In this document: positions 17,499 through 25,371 of the stretch, in pieces
How the letters are laid out: the number at the start of each line of letters is the position of its first letter
How positions within the stretch are numbered: the first letter of the stretch is position 1
NCBI RefSeq assembly: GCF_009765375.1
Contig: NZ_VTOK01000015.1
Coordinates: 58,969-122,968, forward strand
DNA from: Alteribacillus sp. YIM 98480
GTDB lineage: Bacteria > Bacillota > Bacilli > Bacillales > Marinococcaceae
Reading direction: 5' to 3'
DNA length: 64,000 bases
The notes under the pieces: generated by a model
Databases searched by the model: none
Told to the model about the DNA's origin: nothing
What the model saw: the letters and a program-made list of their open reading frames with translations, nothing else
Position numbers and translations under genes: made by a program

Positions 17499-17992
17499 AC
17501 TTATGGGAGAGTTTTGATAAGAATGAAATAAGTATAATAATTATGATTGCTATTGCTTATGCTGTTATATTTCTGCTTCCTAAGAAATTTACCGCCGACA
17601 TTACATTACTATTTTTATTATTCGGATTCACCATTGGGGTTTTACATGACTTTACAATTGGCGGTGGACTCATTGATTTCTACAGGCTGAATAATTCACA
17701 TAGCTATGAGATATTTGATTTTTTATATTATCTTTTATTCGCTCCCTTCAGCTACCTTTTTATTTATTTTTATGAAGTATTTAGAATTCATAAAATAACT
17801 TTTATATGGTATATCATAGCGTGGGCTTTGATCGGTGTTGGAATGCAAAGCCTCTTTATTTGGATGGACATTATTCATTTCCAGAATGGTTATGAGCTTC
17901 ATTTTTCCTTTCCCGTATTTTTAATGACCCAGACTATTACTGCTCTTTACTATGAAATCGTATCTTCGAGATTCAAAGTGTTTAAAGAGTGA
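17495..17992 (+). CDS. CBO0543-like membrane protein
   Basis: 165 residues, five predicted membrane helices. Starts inside the stop of the preceding membrane-protein gene (ATGA overlap) with GAGGTG upstream. Layout and the Y-Y-L-L-F-A-P-F-S-Y-L-F segment resemble CBO0543-type proteins. Function unknown; paired with the upstream gene. Confidence 0.62.
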   Translation: MNLWESFDKNEISIIIMIAIAYAVIFLLPKKFTADITLLFLLFGFTIGVLHDFTIGGGLIDFYRLNNSHSYEIFDFLYYLLFAPFSYLFIYFYEVFRIHKITFIWYIIAWALIGVGMQSLFIWMDIIHFQNGYELHFSFPVFLMTQTITALYYEIVSSRFKVFKE

Positions 17993-18203
17993 TTGAAAAC
18001 GGAAAAATCATCCTCTACGCCTATGCGCCCTTTGATGCTGACCTCTCTCCTATGACATGACAGTATGATTCTCCTTAATAGTCTTTTTCTCCATCCTACA
18101 TGGATTCTGCAAGTTTAAGCTCTTAATAATAATCTTCTCCGTTTAATAACAAATGGATCCTGGGTAAACAAAATATACGATGATTTTTAAGGAGGGAACA
18201 TTC

Positions 18204-18971
18204 TTGCTTTTTTCTGGAAAATCTCTCGCTCGTTACTCATTGGAAGCAACAGATGGTTCTATTGGTCGTATTGAAGATTTCTATTTTGATGATGAATCCT
18301 GGGTCATCCGTTATTTAGTTGTGAATGCCAATCCTTGGCTGCCTGGGGAAAAGAAATTGCTTTCTCCTATTTCCGTAGAACGTATCGATCCTGCTGAACA
18401 AACCATTTTAGTAGACTTAACGAAGGAACAAATTAAAAACACCCCGCCGATGGACACAGAACGTCCAGTCTCCCGGAAGCAGGAAGTAGATTTTCATCGC
18501 TATTTCGGGTATGGATTGTACTGGCCCGGTGCAAGCGGTGCCGGCTTGTGGGGAGGAACCCCCATCGCACGTGATTTAGTCAATCAAGATCCCTTTGTAG
18601 AAGAAGGTATAGAAGCAGACATGGCTGATACGAATCCGAACTTGCGAAGTGTACGGGAAATCATCGGAGAATTTAGCGGGTATGATGTTTCAGCCCTCGA
18701 TGAGAAGGTCGGGCATGCCGATAATGTACTGATTAAAGATGGCTCTTGGGATATTCAATATATCGTAACCGATACCCGTCGGCTGCTGCCCGGCGAACAC
18801 CATGTTATTTCTACAAGGGCTGTACAAGACGTAAACTGGGTACAAAATGACATTAAATTAACAATGACAGAAGAAGAAGTGAAAAGATCACCTAAATATG
18901 ATTCGGATGATATAACCACAACAGAAGAAAATCGTTTCTATGATCACTACCACACCTTTCACGAAGCATGA
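18204..18971 (+). CDS. Two-domain PRC-barrel protein
   Basis: About 255 residues. A TTG at 18204 is taken as start because AAGGAGGG sits eight bases ahead, whereas the ATG at 18180 overlaps that site. Two PRC-barrel domains are visible (about residues 5-75 and 150-225). Each has the pattern G-x-I/V-x-D or H-A-D-N, then W-x-I-(R/Q)-Y-(L/I)-V-(V/T), L-L-P/S-P-I. PRC barrels are small beta domains involved in RNA processing, photosynthetic complexes or stress proteins. In Bacillaceae such stand-alone proteins are thought to be stress-related. Monocistronic, ended by a strong terminator. Confidence 0.82.
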   Translation: MLFSGKSLARYSLEATDGSIGRIEDFYFDDESWVIRYLVVNANPWLPGEKKLLSPISVERIDPAEQTILVDLTKEQIKNTPPMDTERPVSRKQEVDFHRYFGYGLYWPGASGAGLWGGTPIARDLVNQDPFVEEGIEADMADTNPNLRSVREIIGEFSGYDVSALDEKVGHADNVLIKDGSWDIQYIVTDTRRLLPGEHHVISTRAVQDVNWVQNDIKLTMTEEEVKRSPKYDSDDITTTEENRFYDHYHTFHEA

Positions 18972-19002
18972 TAGTTTCAAAAAAATGACTTCATTGCATG
19001 AA

Positions 19003-19038
19003 TAAAACACCCCCTTTCTTGGAAAATGGGGTGTTTTA
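19003..19038. terminator. Bidirectional terminator after the PRC-barrel gene
   Basis: AAAACACCCC and GGGGTGTTTT form a perfect stem flanked by A and T runs on both sides. Confidence 0.88.
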
Positions 19039-19140
19039 TCTGCAATTAATTGTGCAATTACTCCATAATGGTTTCGAATTACCCATTGGGTTGGGATCAC
19101 GATAGGAATAGTGCGCTCATTTACTGGAATTTTTTTCAAA

Positions 19141-19232
19141 TACTCGCTGATTTTGTTGATTTACTCGCCGTTTGCGACCGAATACTCGCCGTAAACTGAG
19201 GAATACTCGCCAAACATCAGAAAATACTCGCC
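19141..19232 (+). repeat. 21-bp-phased array A: five TACTCGCC-type motifs
   Basis: Motif starts are at 19141, 19162, 19183, 19204 and 19225, exactly 21 bp apart. The first is the variant TACTCGCT and the rest are TACTCGCC. The last two are followed by AA, the middle ones by GT. The array and its left flank (TTACTGGAA...TTTTTCAAA) are a clear relative of array B, so the pair may be a duplication. Confidence 0.9.
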
Positions 19233-19495
19233 AACCTATCTTTTTCTAATCCCGGTGACTGCAATGATTCCTATAAGAAAGGAAATACATAAGAGTCTGG
19301 ATAAATTATTAAACCGTATGGCCCCTTGAAGAAAAAATGTCTCATCATGCCTTCAGTTCCAATTATAACCATTTGGTGAGTCAAAAAAAGTATTTTCCGA
19401 TTCAGCTATAATATCGACCTTAAGGAGAGCCGCGTAATACTGGTTGATAAGCTTCGGACAGAGATGTCGCTTTAAATTACTGGAAATTTTTCAAA

Positions 19496-19587
19496 TAGTC
19501 GCCGGTTTTGTTGATTTACTCGCCGTTCGCGGACAAATACTCGCCGTGAACAAGCGAATACTCGCCAAACACCAGAAAATACTCGCC
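19496..19587 (+). repeat. 21-bp-phased array B: five TACTCGCC-type motifs
   Basis: Motif starts are at 19496 (TAGTCGCC variant), 19517, 19538, 19559 and 19580, exactly 21 bp apart. It ends 11 bp before the 3' end of the NERD gene, which is read on the other strand. Confidence 0.9.
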
Positions 19588-19598
19588 AATACAAAAAA

Positions 19599-20591
19599 TC
19601 AGCATAATTTTCGCAGTGCAGCAAAGTCAATGTGATACACCCTGTCTTTAAACGTTCCGGAATAGTCAAATGACAAACCCTTTAACATCTTCGTTGCCGT
19701 GGAAACAGAGGAAACATGGAAAAAGTCGCGGAATTGCTTATTTGTAATAGCGGGGCTGATGAGCAGAAAATAATCTACAAACGAAAGCAGATGAGCATTC
19801 GGAAATTTTGCTGCACAAACCGGGCACAACCATCCTCCCTTTATCTTTTTGATAGGTAAATGAAAGCATTCCGCACAATAAACGCCTGTTTGTATATCGG
19901 AGGGAACAATCGCAAATGGTTTGAACAAATGTGGATTGGCAGGTTCATGCTGTTTTAATAGTAACCGTGCAATTTTTCTTTGTTCTTTTATTGTGATGTA
20001 TTCTTGTTGGTGTTTTTCAATAAGGGAATGCAGCTTCGTGGGAATGGCAGAAGCATGAATCACGTCTTGAGAGGTTTTCTGAAGAAAATGAGAAGAAGAA
20101 GTGGTTTTAATCACAGAGGACGGATGACTGATCACAACAAATGAATAAATCGGTATGTTTGGCAGGTTATTTTTCTGAAGCCATGTAACGAGGTGGGCCT
20201 TCTGTCGGTTCATTTGTAAAATCGGATCCGGAAAGCCTTCTTCTTTGTCGTTTAATGTTCGAATGAGCTGATGGAAAAATGGATCAAAATACAACGTTCC
20301 AGCTATGTTTTTCACTTCGAGGATAATACAGAAGTTCGTCGTGAGTACAAAAATATCGATCTGGAAATATGTTTTGTCTTTACTCGGAAGACGGATGTCG
20401 TGGAAAATGAGATCTGTTTTTTTAGTAAGAGAGGATAAATAGTAGTCAATGGACTGTTCGCCTCGGTATCCCGCATAACTTTTAGCAAGTTCGTCCTCTA
20501 GTTTGCTTCTGCTAGGATGACCTGATGGAATCCTGCGGAGCAAAGCTTCTATTTTGAGTATTTTTAACGGTAATTGCAGCTCTTTTTTAAT
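19599..20591 (-). CDS. NERD-domain (nuclease-related) protein with zinc ribbon, non-standard start
   Basis: About 330 residues. The NERD domain (about 40-155) has G-Y-R-G-E near its start and the PD-(D/E)xK-like Q-I-D-I-F ... L-E-V-K-N-I-A-G pair. A zinc ribbon follows (C-A-E-C ... C-P-V-C), then a winged-helix-like C-terminus (T-N-K-Q-F-R-D-F-F-H-V-S). NERD proteins are suspected nucleases. The frame continues upstream of the first standard start (TTG 20543) with KILKIEALLRRIPSG, typical of NERD N-termini, back to an AAAGGAGG site. However, the codon at proper spacing is TCG (20594-20592), followed by ATT, so ATT may initiate or the start has mutated. The C-terminal DNA-binding look and the flanking arrays suggest the protein may bind those repeats. 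Confidence 0.8.
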   Translation of the reverse strand: MKKELQLPLKILKIEALLRRIPSGHPSRSKLEDELAKSYAGYRGEQSIDYYLSSLTKKTDLIFHDIRLPSKDKTYFQIDIFVLTTNFCIILEVKNIAGTLYFDPFFHQLIRTLNDKEEGFPDPILQMNRQKAHLVTWLQKNNLPNIPIYSFVVISHPSSVIKTTSSSHFLQKTSQDVIHASAIPTKLHSLIEKHQQEYITIKEQRKIARLLLKQHEPANPHLFKPFAIVPSDIQTGVYCAECFHLPIKKIKGGWLCPVCAAKFPNAHLLSFVDYFLLISPAITNKQFRDFFHVSSVSTATKMLKGLSFDYSGTFKDRVYHIDFAALRKLC

Positions 20592-20620
20592 CGATGCCCT
20601 CGCCTCCTTTATTTTTTACC

Positions 20621-20626
20621 ATTATA
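20621..20626 (-). promoter_or_regulatory. Extended -10 promoter element for the NERD gene
   Basis: The minus strand reads TGATATAAT, a TGn-TATAAT extended -10, about 30 bp before the presumed start codon. No good -35 is seen at 17 bp. Array C begins about 40 bp upstream, where a regulator could act. Confidence 0.55.
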
Positions 20627-20666
20627 TCACAACTAGTAAGGTGAAGAATTTCCATTCAATTTCCAA

Positions 20667-20758
20667 TACTATCCAAATTTGCTGATTTACTCGCCGTTCA
20701 GAGCAAAATACTATCCGGAAATGTCCTTTTACTCGCCGTTAAACACCAAATACTCGCC
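20667..20758 (+). repeat. 21-bp-phased array C: five motifs upstream of the NERD promoter
   Basis: Motif starts are at 20667, 20688, 20709, 20730 and 20751, exactly 21 bp apart. The first and third are TACTATCC and the others TACTCGCC. It lies between the NERD promoter and the truncated aminotransferase gene. Confidence 0.9.
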
Positions 20759-20808
20759 AAACGCTGTGACAACGCTGCACCCTACCCGATCGCCGAGCTA
20801 TACATTGA

Positions 20809-20838
20809 AAAAAGCCCGGCCATTTTCACAGCCGGACC
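20809..20838 (-). terminator. Terminator of the truncated aminotransferase gene
   Basis: On the minus strand GTCCGGC pairs with GCCGGGC around an A-rich loop and is followed by TTTTTT, just after the stop at 20845. Confidence 0.85.
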
Positions 20839-20844
20839 TATGCT

Positions 20845-21762
20845 TTAATCCCATTTGCTGCTAACTGCTGTTAAGGCTTCATCTATGATAGTGATCATGT
20901 TTTCCATTTCTTGCTTCGTTATCACAAGCGGGGGTGCGATGGCCACGATATTCATTCCTTCTTCAAAATCAAATGGACGAATAATAAGATTACGATCAAA
21001 ACATTCTTCAACCAATGCATTCGCTGCTTTCACCGAATTATGAAATGGAAGAGACGCTTCAGGGTCTTTCATCAGATCAAATCCTGCCAATAAACCGAGA
21101 TTTCTTGGTTTGGCCACATAGCGATGTTTATCTTGAAGGTATTGAAGGCCTTTTTTCAATTCATCTCCCATCTCCTTAGAATGAGCGACCAATCCATCTC
21201 GTTCGATTATTTCAATATTTTTCAGGCCGACAGCACATGCGGTTGGATGCCCGCTGTATGTGAAACCGTGCGCAAGTACATCATCGTATTGCACAATGAC
21301 ATTACGGACCTTTTCTGAAATCAGCACTCCTCCAAGTTGAGCGTAGCCGCTAGTAATTCCTTTCGCTACACACATAAGGTCTGGTGTTACGTTCCAATGA
21401 TTCACACCAAACATTTCACCCGTTCGTCCAAATCCGCAAATCACCTCATCAGCAATCATTAACACATTGTGTTCATCACAAAGGGTACGTACTGCTTCTA
21501 TATATCCCTCCGGAGGCAGATGAACGCCGCCTGCACCTTGAACTGGTTCTAAAATAACCGCTGCAATACGGTCTGTGCCTTCTTTTTCGATGATACTGCG
21601 AATACAGCCTTCATAATCAGGATGATTTCTATCACCAAGTTCACATTCCGTTAAGTGGGCTTTCGCATTTAAAATATCAGGATCCTTTGAACCAGAAAAA
21701 TTACGGAATGCATCAATACCCGTTGCACGCTGCGCGGATACGGTTACGCCATGGTACGGACT
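20845..21762 (-). pseudogene. Truncated class III aminotransferase (third copy), N-terminal ~150 residues lost
   Basis: The last ~305 residues of a class III aminotransferase are intact and well conserved. They run from S-P-Y-H-G-V-T through H-L-T-E-C-E, E-P-V-Q-G-A-G-G-V-H, I-A-D-E-V-I-C-G-F-G-R-T-G and the cofactor Lys in C-V-A-K-G-I-T-S-G-Y to the normal C-terminus. Everything before Y-H-G, including the phosphate-binding T-S-G-G-S-E segment, is gone. The reading frame upstream of about 21762 is simply the complement of the sigma-54 activator fragment. Closest relative in the window is the 9270 copy. A deletion removed the 5' ends of this gene and its divergent neighbour. It cannot make an active enzyme. 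Confidence 0.88.
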
Positions 21763-21763
21763 A

Positions 21764-22438
21764 GTGGAAGAGGCCAATGGCGGAACGCTTTTTCTCGATG
21801 AAATAGGCGAACTGCCCCTATCGCTACAGCCAAAACTATTACAGCTGTTACAAGACAAAATGTACCTGCCGCTTGGCGATACGGTCCCTCGATCTGCTGA
21901 TGTTCGTATACTTGCGGCTACAAATCGCGATTTAGGAGCAATGGTCACAAAAAGAGAGTTTCGAGAAGATTTATATTACCGCTTAAATGTTGTATCGATT
22001 CGCGTACCACCGCTCCGGGAAAGACGCGAAGACATCATCCCGTTTCTTTCTCATTACATGCAGTACTATAACCAAAAATATGATCGCTCAGCCACATTAA
22101 CCAATGAAGCCATCGATACGCTGCAGTCCTATGATTGGCCGGGTAATATTCGAGAACTTGAAAACATGGTCGAACGTATGGTCATTACTTCAACATCCGA
22201 CGTCATTTTAAAGTCCGCTTTACCAGAAAAAATACTTTCACGCGAACCATTTCATGATCCTGCTTTTTCAATAAGCCGTAATCAGTCCTTGCCTCTTTAT
22301 CTTGAAAATATTGAAAGACAAGCTATAAAAAAGGCACTAAAAGAAAAAGGATCAACGAGAAAGGCAGCTGCAGACCTAGGAATGACGCAATCGGCCTTAA
22401 TGCGGCGAATAAAAAAATATAATATACATCCAAAGTGA
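21764..22438 (+). pseudogene. Truncated sigma-54 activator, only the C-terminal third remains
   Basis: About 224 residues begin abruptly at E-E-A-N-G-G-T-L-F-L-D-E-I-G-E, the Walker B region of an AAA+ enhancer-binding protein. They continue through the arginine-finger and sensor segments (F-R-E-D-L-Y-Y-R-L-N-V, P-P-L-R-E-R, W-P-G-N-I-R-E-L-E-N) to an intact Fis-type helix-turn-helix. Walker A, the G-A-F-T-G-A loop and all sensor domains are missing, so it cannot drive open-complex formation. The retained DNA-binding domain could still bind sites if translated from the GTG at 21764, but no ribosome site is seen. It lies just upstream of the sigma-54-promoted agmatine deiminase gene, its likely former target. 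Confidence 0.87.
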
Positions 22439-22454
22439 GTTGATAGCAACTCAC
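22435..22454. promoter_or_regulatory. Inverted repeat between activator relic and aguA
   Basis: GTGAGTT and AACTCAC arms are separated by GATAGC, about 110 bp upstream of the aguA sigma-54 promoter. It could be the enhancer of the lost activator or a hairpin without a T-run. Confidence 0.35.
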
Positions 22455-22562
22455 TATTCTAATCTGTTTTCCGTCTCATGTGTTTTTGCTTTTTTAAATG
22501 AAAAAGCCTTTTGTGCAGTACTTTAAAGGTTTTCTTTATAAAAATTAAAACGCCAGCCATTT

Positions 22563-22580
22563 TTGGCATACCTTTTGCAA
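22563..22580 (+). promoter_or_regulatory. Sigma-54 (-24/-12) promoter for agmatine deiminase
   Basis: TTGGCATACCTTTTGCAA has GG and GC 10 bp apart and ends 51 bp before the aguA start codon. Confidence 0.85.
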
Positions 22581-22631
22581 TATTAGTAAAGTAGCTTATC
22601 TAAGCGAAATTTTTTACCGAGGAGGATACTT

Positions 22632-23729
22632 ATGGTGACATCATTACCAAGCACTCCAAAACATGATGGTTTTCGCATGCCAGGAGAGTTCGAACCACAC
22701 ACAGGAACATGGCTGCTTTGGCCAATGAGAACAGACACGTGGCATTCTGGAGCAAAACCCGCTCAACAAACATTTGTAAACATTGCTTCAGCAATTTCTC
22801 AATTTGAACCGGTCACAATAGGCGTACACGCAAATCAGTTTGAAAACGCCAGAAACCTGCTTCCAGATAACGTTCGCGTGGTTGAATTGTCTTCCAATGA
22901 CGCCTGGATGCGTGATATTGGCCCTACATTTGTTAAAAATGATCGAGGAGAGGTCCGTGGGATAGATTGGGGCTTCAATGCATGGGGAGGTCTGGAAGAA
23001 GGTCTTTATTTCCCCTGGGATTTAGATCTGCAAGTTCCTCAGAAAGTTTTAGAAATGGAACAAATCCCTCGTTACGATGCCAGGGATTTGGTGATGGAGG
23101 GAGGAGCCATTGCTGTTGATGGAGAGGGTACACTTATTACGACAGAGGAATGTCTATTACATCCGAACCGAAATCCCCATTTATCAAAACATACCATTGA
23201 ACAAAAATTAAAAGCCTATTTGAACATAGATAAAATTATTTGGCTAGAACATGGAATGGTCGGTGACGAGACAAATGGCCATGTGGATGAAGTCGTTTTT
23301 TTCGTCCGTCCTGGTGAAATAGCTATAAGCTGGACTGATGACCCGAATCACCCTCAATACTCTGTCCTGCAAGAAGCTTATCACAAACTCGTCGAGTCGA
23401 CAGACGCAAAAGGACGTCGATTTACTATTCATAAAATTACACTGCCAGAACAAGCAACTCTTCATCCAGAAGAAAGCAAGCAGATTGATTTTGCCAGGGA
23501 TAGTTTTGACCGGCTGTCTTCCATGCAATTTGTCTCCACTTATATCAACTGTTACTTATGCAACGGCGGCGTGGTTATACCAGCTTTTAACGATCCTCAA
23601 GATGAAGAAGCAAAGGCGATATTTAAAGATCTATTTCCTGATAGAAAGATTGTCCAAGTTTATAGTAGAGAATTATCAATTGGAGGAGGAAATATTCACT
23701 GTATTACCCAACAGCAGCCCTCCCCTTAA
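22632..23729 (+). CDS. aguA: Agmatine deiminase
   Basis: 365 residues, the normal length. The porphyromonas-type peptidyl-arginine deiminase fold shows W-P-x-R near residue 30, N-D-A-W-M-R-D-I-G-P (about 88-97), E-G-G-A-I near 156, H-x-D-E after G-D-E-T-N-G, and the catalytic Cys at 357 in G-G-G-N-I-H-C-I-T. It hydrolyses agmatine to N-carbamoylputrescine and ammonia. GGAGG is six bases before ATG 22632, and a sigma-54 promoter drives it. No N-carbamoylputrescine amidase is adjacent; the nitrilase-type enzyme at 32568 belongs to a pyrimidine operon. The permease gene follows by 80 bp. Confidence 0.93.
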   Translation: MVTSLPSTPKHDGFRMPGEFEPHTGTWLLWPMRTDTWHSGAKPAQQTFVNIASAISQFEPVTIGVHANQFENARNLLPDNVRVVELSSNDAWMRDIGPTFVKNDRGEVRGIDWGFNAWGGLEEGLYFPWDLDLQVPQKVLEMEQIPRYDARDLVMEGGAIAVDGEGTLITTEECLLHPNRNPHLSKHTIEQKLKAYLNIDKIIWLEHGMVGDETNGHVDEVVFFVRPGEIAISWTDDPNHPQYSVLQEAYHKLVESTDAKGRRFTIHKITLPEQATLHPEESKQIDFARDSFDRLSSMQFVSTYINCYLCNGGVVIPAFNDPQDEEAKAIFKDLFPDRKIVQVYSRELSIGGGNIHCITQQQPSP

Positions 23730-23809
23730 TAGAATGTGGAAACAGAGCAGCCAGCTCCATTTTCTTGAAATGATTTTTCAAAATATTCTAATCTTAAAAG
23801 GATGATTTC

Positions 23810-25150
23810 ATGAAAGAACAAGGAGAGCTTCAACGTCAATTGACGCTTATGCACGTTATCGTTATGGGACTAGCTTATATGTCTCCTTTTGCCGTTTTTG
23901 ATACGTTCGGTATTGTTTCGGAAGTTACATCAGGCCATGTCCCCACTGCTTACATTTTAGTCTTTACGGCTATTTTATTTACAGCTTTCAGTTATGGAAA
24001 AATGGTTAAACGATATCCTGTTTCAGGATCTGTCTATACCTATACTCAAAAAACAATGAACCCTCATATCGGCTTTATTGTTGGATGGATCACTTTTCTA
24101 GCTTACTTAGCGCTTCCGATGATTAATGCCCTGTTAGCAAGAATTTACTTGTCTGCCGGGTTTCCAAATATCCCCGAATGGATATGGATTGTCGGATTAA
24201 TAGCGGTCATCACTGTTTTGAATATCATTGGTTTGAAAATTGCTACCAATGTCAACCTGCTGCTGGTTCTGTTTCAATTTGTACTTGGCATAACCTTTGT
24301 CATCTTAACAATTAATAGTATTTTAAACGAGCAGCCCAATCGTTTTTTTAGTGCCGATGCCTTGATTTCCGAAAACTTGGACACCTCCGCCCTATTTGCT
24401 GGTGCAGCTTTGTTAGCTTTATCGTTTATTGGTTTTGACGCCATTACTACCTTATCGGAAGAAACGATTCAACCAAAAAAAGTCATACCCAAAGGAATTT
24501 TCCTGGTCGCATTGATCGGCGGCATTTTCTTTTTCACCGTTACTTACTTTATGCAGTCCCTTTTCCCTACCGTTTCTTCATTTAATGATATAGAAGGGGC
24601 ATCGCCAGAAATCGCTCAAATGATTGGAGGCAACCTTTTTTTATCCTTTTTTACAGCCGGCGCGTTAGTCTCCGTTCTAGCATCTGGAATGGCTGCTCAA
24701 ACAAGTGCCTCAAGACTTCTTTATGCGATGGGGCGTGACGGTATCATCCCAAAAAGAGTATTTGGCTACGTCCATCCTCGGTTTAATACACCTATTTTTA
24801 ATATTATTATTATCGGTGTGTTAGCTCTTTCAGCCTTGATGCTTAATTTAACACAAGCAACATCCCTTATTAATTTTGGTGCTTTTACCGCTTTTTCATT
24901 TGTCAATTTATGTGTAATCGTCCATTATTTCCGCTTTCATAAAGAACGCTCGTTTTTCTCTATGATCAGTTATCTCGTTTTTCCACTCATTGGATTAGGA
25001 TTTGTGCTTTATTTGTGGATCAGCCTGGACCTGTTTTCGATTACACTTGGTGTCATTTGGAGTCTGCTTGGGATTGGTTATCTCTTTTTTAAAACAAATT
25101 ATTTTACAAAAGAACCGCCGCAAGTGGAATTTGAGGAATTGGATGCTTAA
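23810..25150 (+). CDS. APC-superfamily amino acid/amine permease
   Basis: 446 residues with 12 predicted helices. It has the APC hallmarks G-(L/M)-x-Y-M-S-P-F-A in helix 1, G-S-V-Y-T-Y in helix 3 and an F-I-G-F-D-A-I-T-T-L-S-E-E segment (about 204-217). Its position 80 bp after aguA under the same sigma-54 promoter suggests uptake of agmatine, putrescine or a related amino compound, or exchange of product for substrate. AAAGGATG precedes the ATG. Confidence 0.82.
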   Translation: MKEQGELQRQLTLMHVIVMGLAYMSPFAVFDTFGIVSEVTSGHVPTAYILVFTAILFTAFSYGKMVKRYPVSGSVYTYTQKTMNPHIGFIVGWITFLAYLALPMINALLARIYLSAGFPNIPEWIWIVGLIAVITVLNIIGLKIATNVNLLLVLFQFVLGITFVILTINSILNEQPNRFFSADALISENLDTSALFAGAALLALSFIGFDAITTLSEETIQPKKVIPKGIFLVALIGGIFFFTVTYFMQSLFPTVSSFNDIEGASPEIAQMIGGNLFLSFFTAGALVSVLASGMAAQTSASRLLYAMGRDGIIPKRVFGYVHPRFNTPIFNIIIIGVLALSALMLNLTQATSLINFGAFTAFSFVNLCVIVHYFRFHKERSFFSMISYLVFPLIGLGFVLYLWISLDLFSITLGVIWSLLGIGYLFFKTNYFTKEPPQVEFEELDA

Positions 25151-25371
25151 ATGCCTTTATCACAATGATTTAGAAAATAAGTAAATAGCTGTTATGCATT
25201 AACACTTGTCTTAACTGAAAAGGAAAGTGAACTATTTATACCGTTCAACTATAACTCTCTTATTTTCAAGGTTCCGTGTGACAGTGACAGCATGTAAAGA
25301 CAGACAAAATGCATGAGCGGTAAATTTTTTCTTAATTCTTTCAGTATTAAAATCAAAGGGTGTATGTTGTT

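Noticed and set aside
19141..20758. CRISPR array
   Set aside because: Motifs are only 8 bp with 13-bp variable intervals at a 21-bp period; CRISPR repeats are 23-40 bp with similar-length spacers, and no cas gene is present.
21763..21948. N-terminal 61 codons of the open frame leading into the truncated aminotransferase
   Set aside because: They are the complement of the sigma-54 activator fragment and do not resemble any aminotransferase N-terminus.
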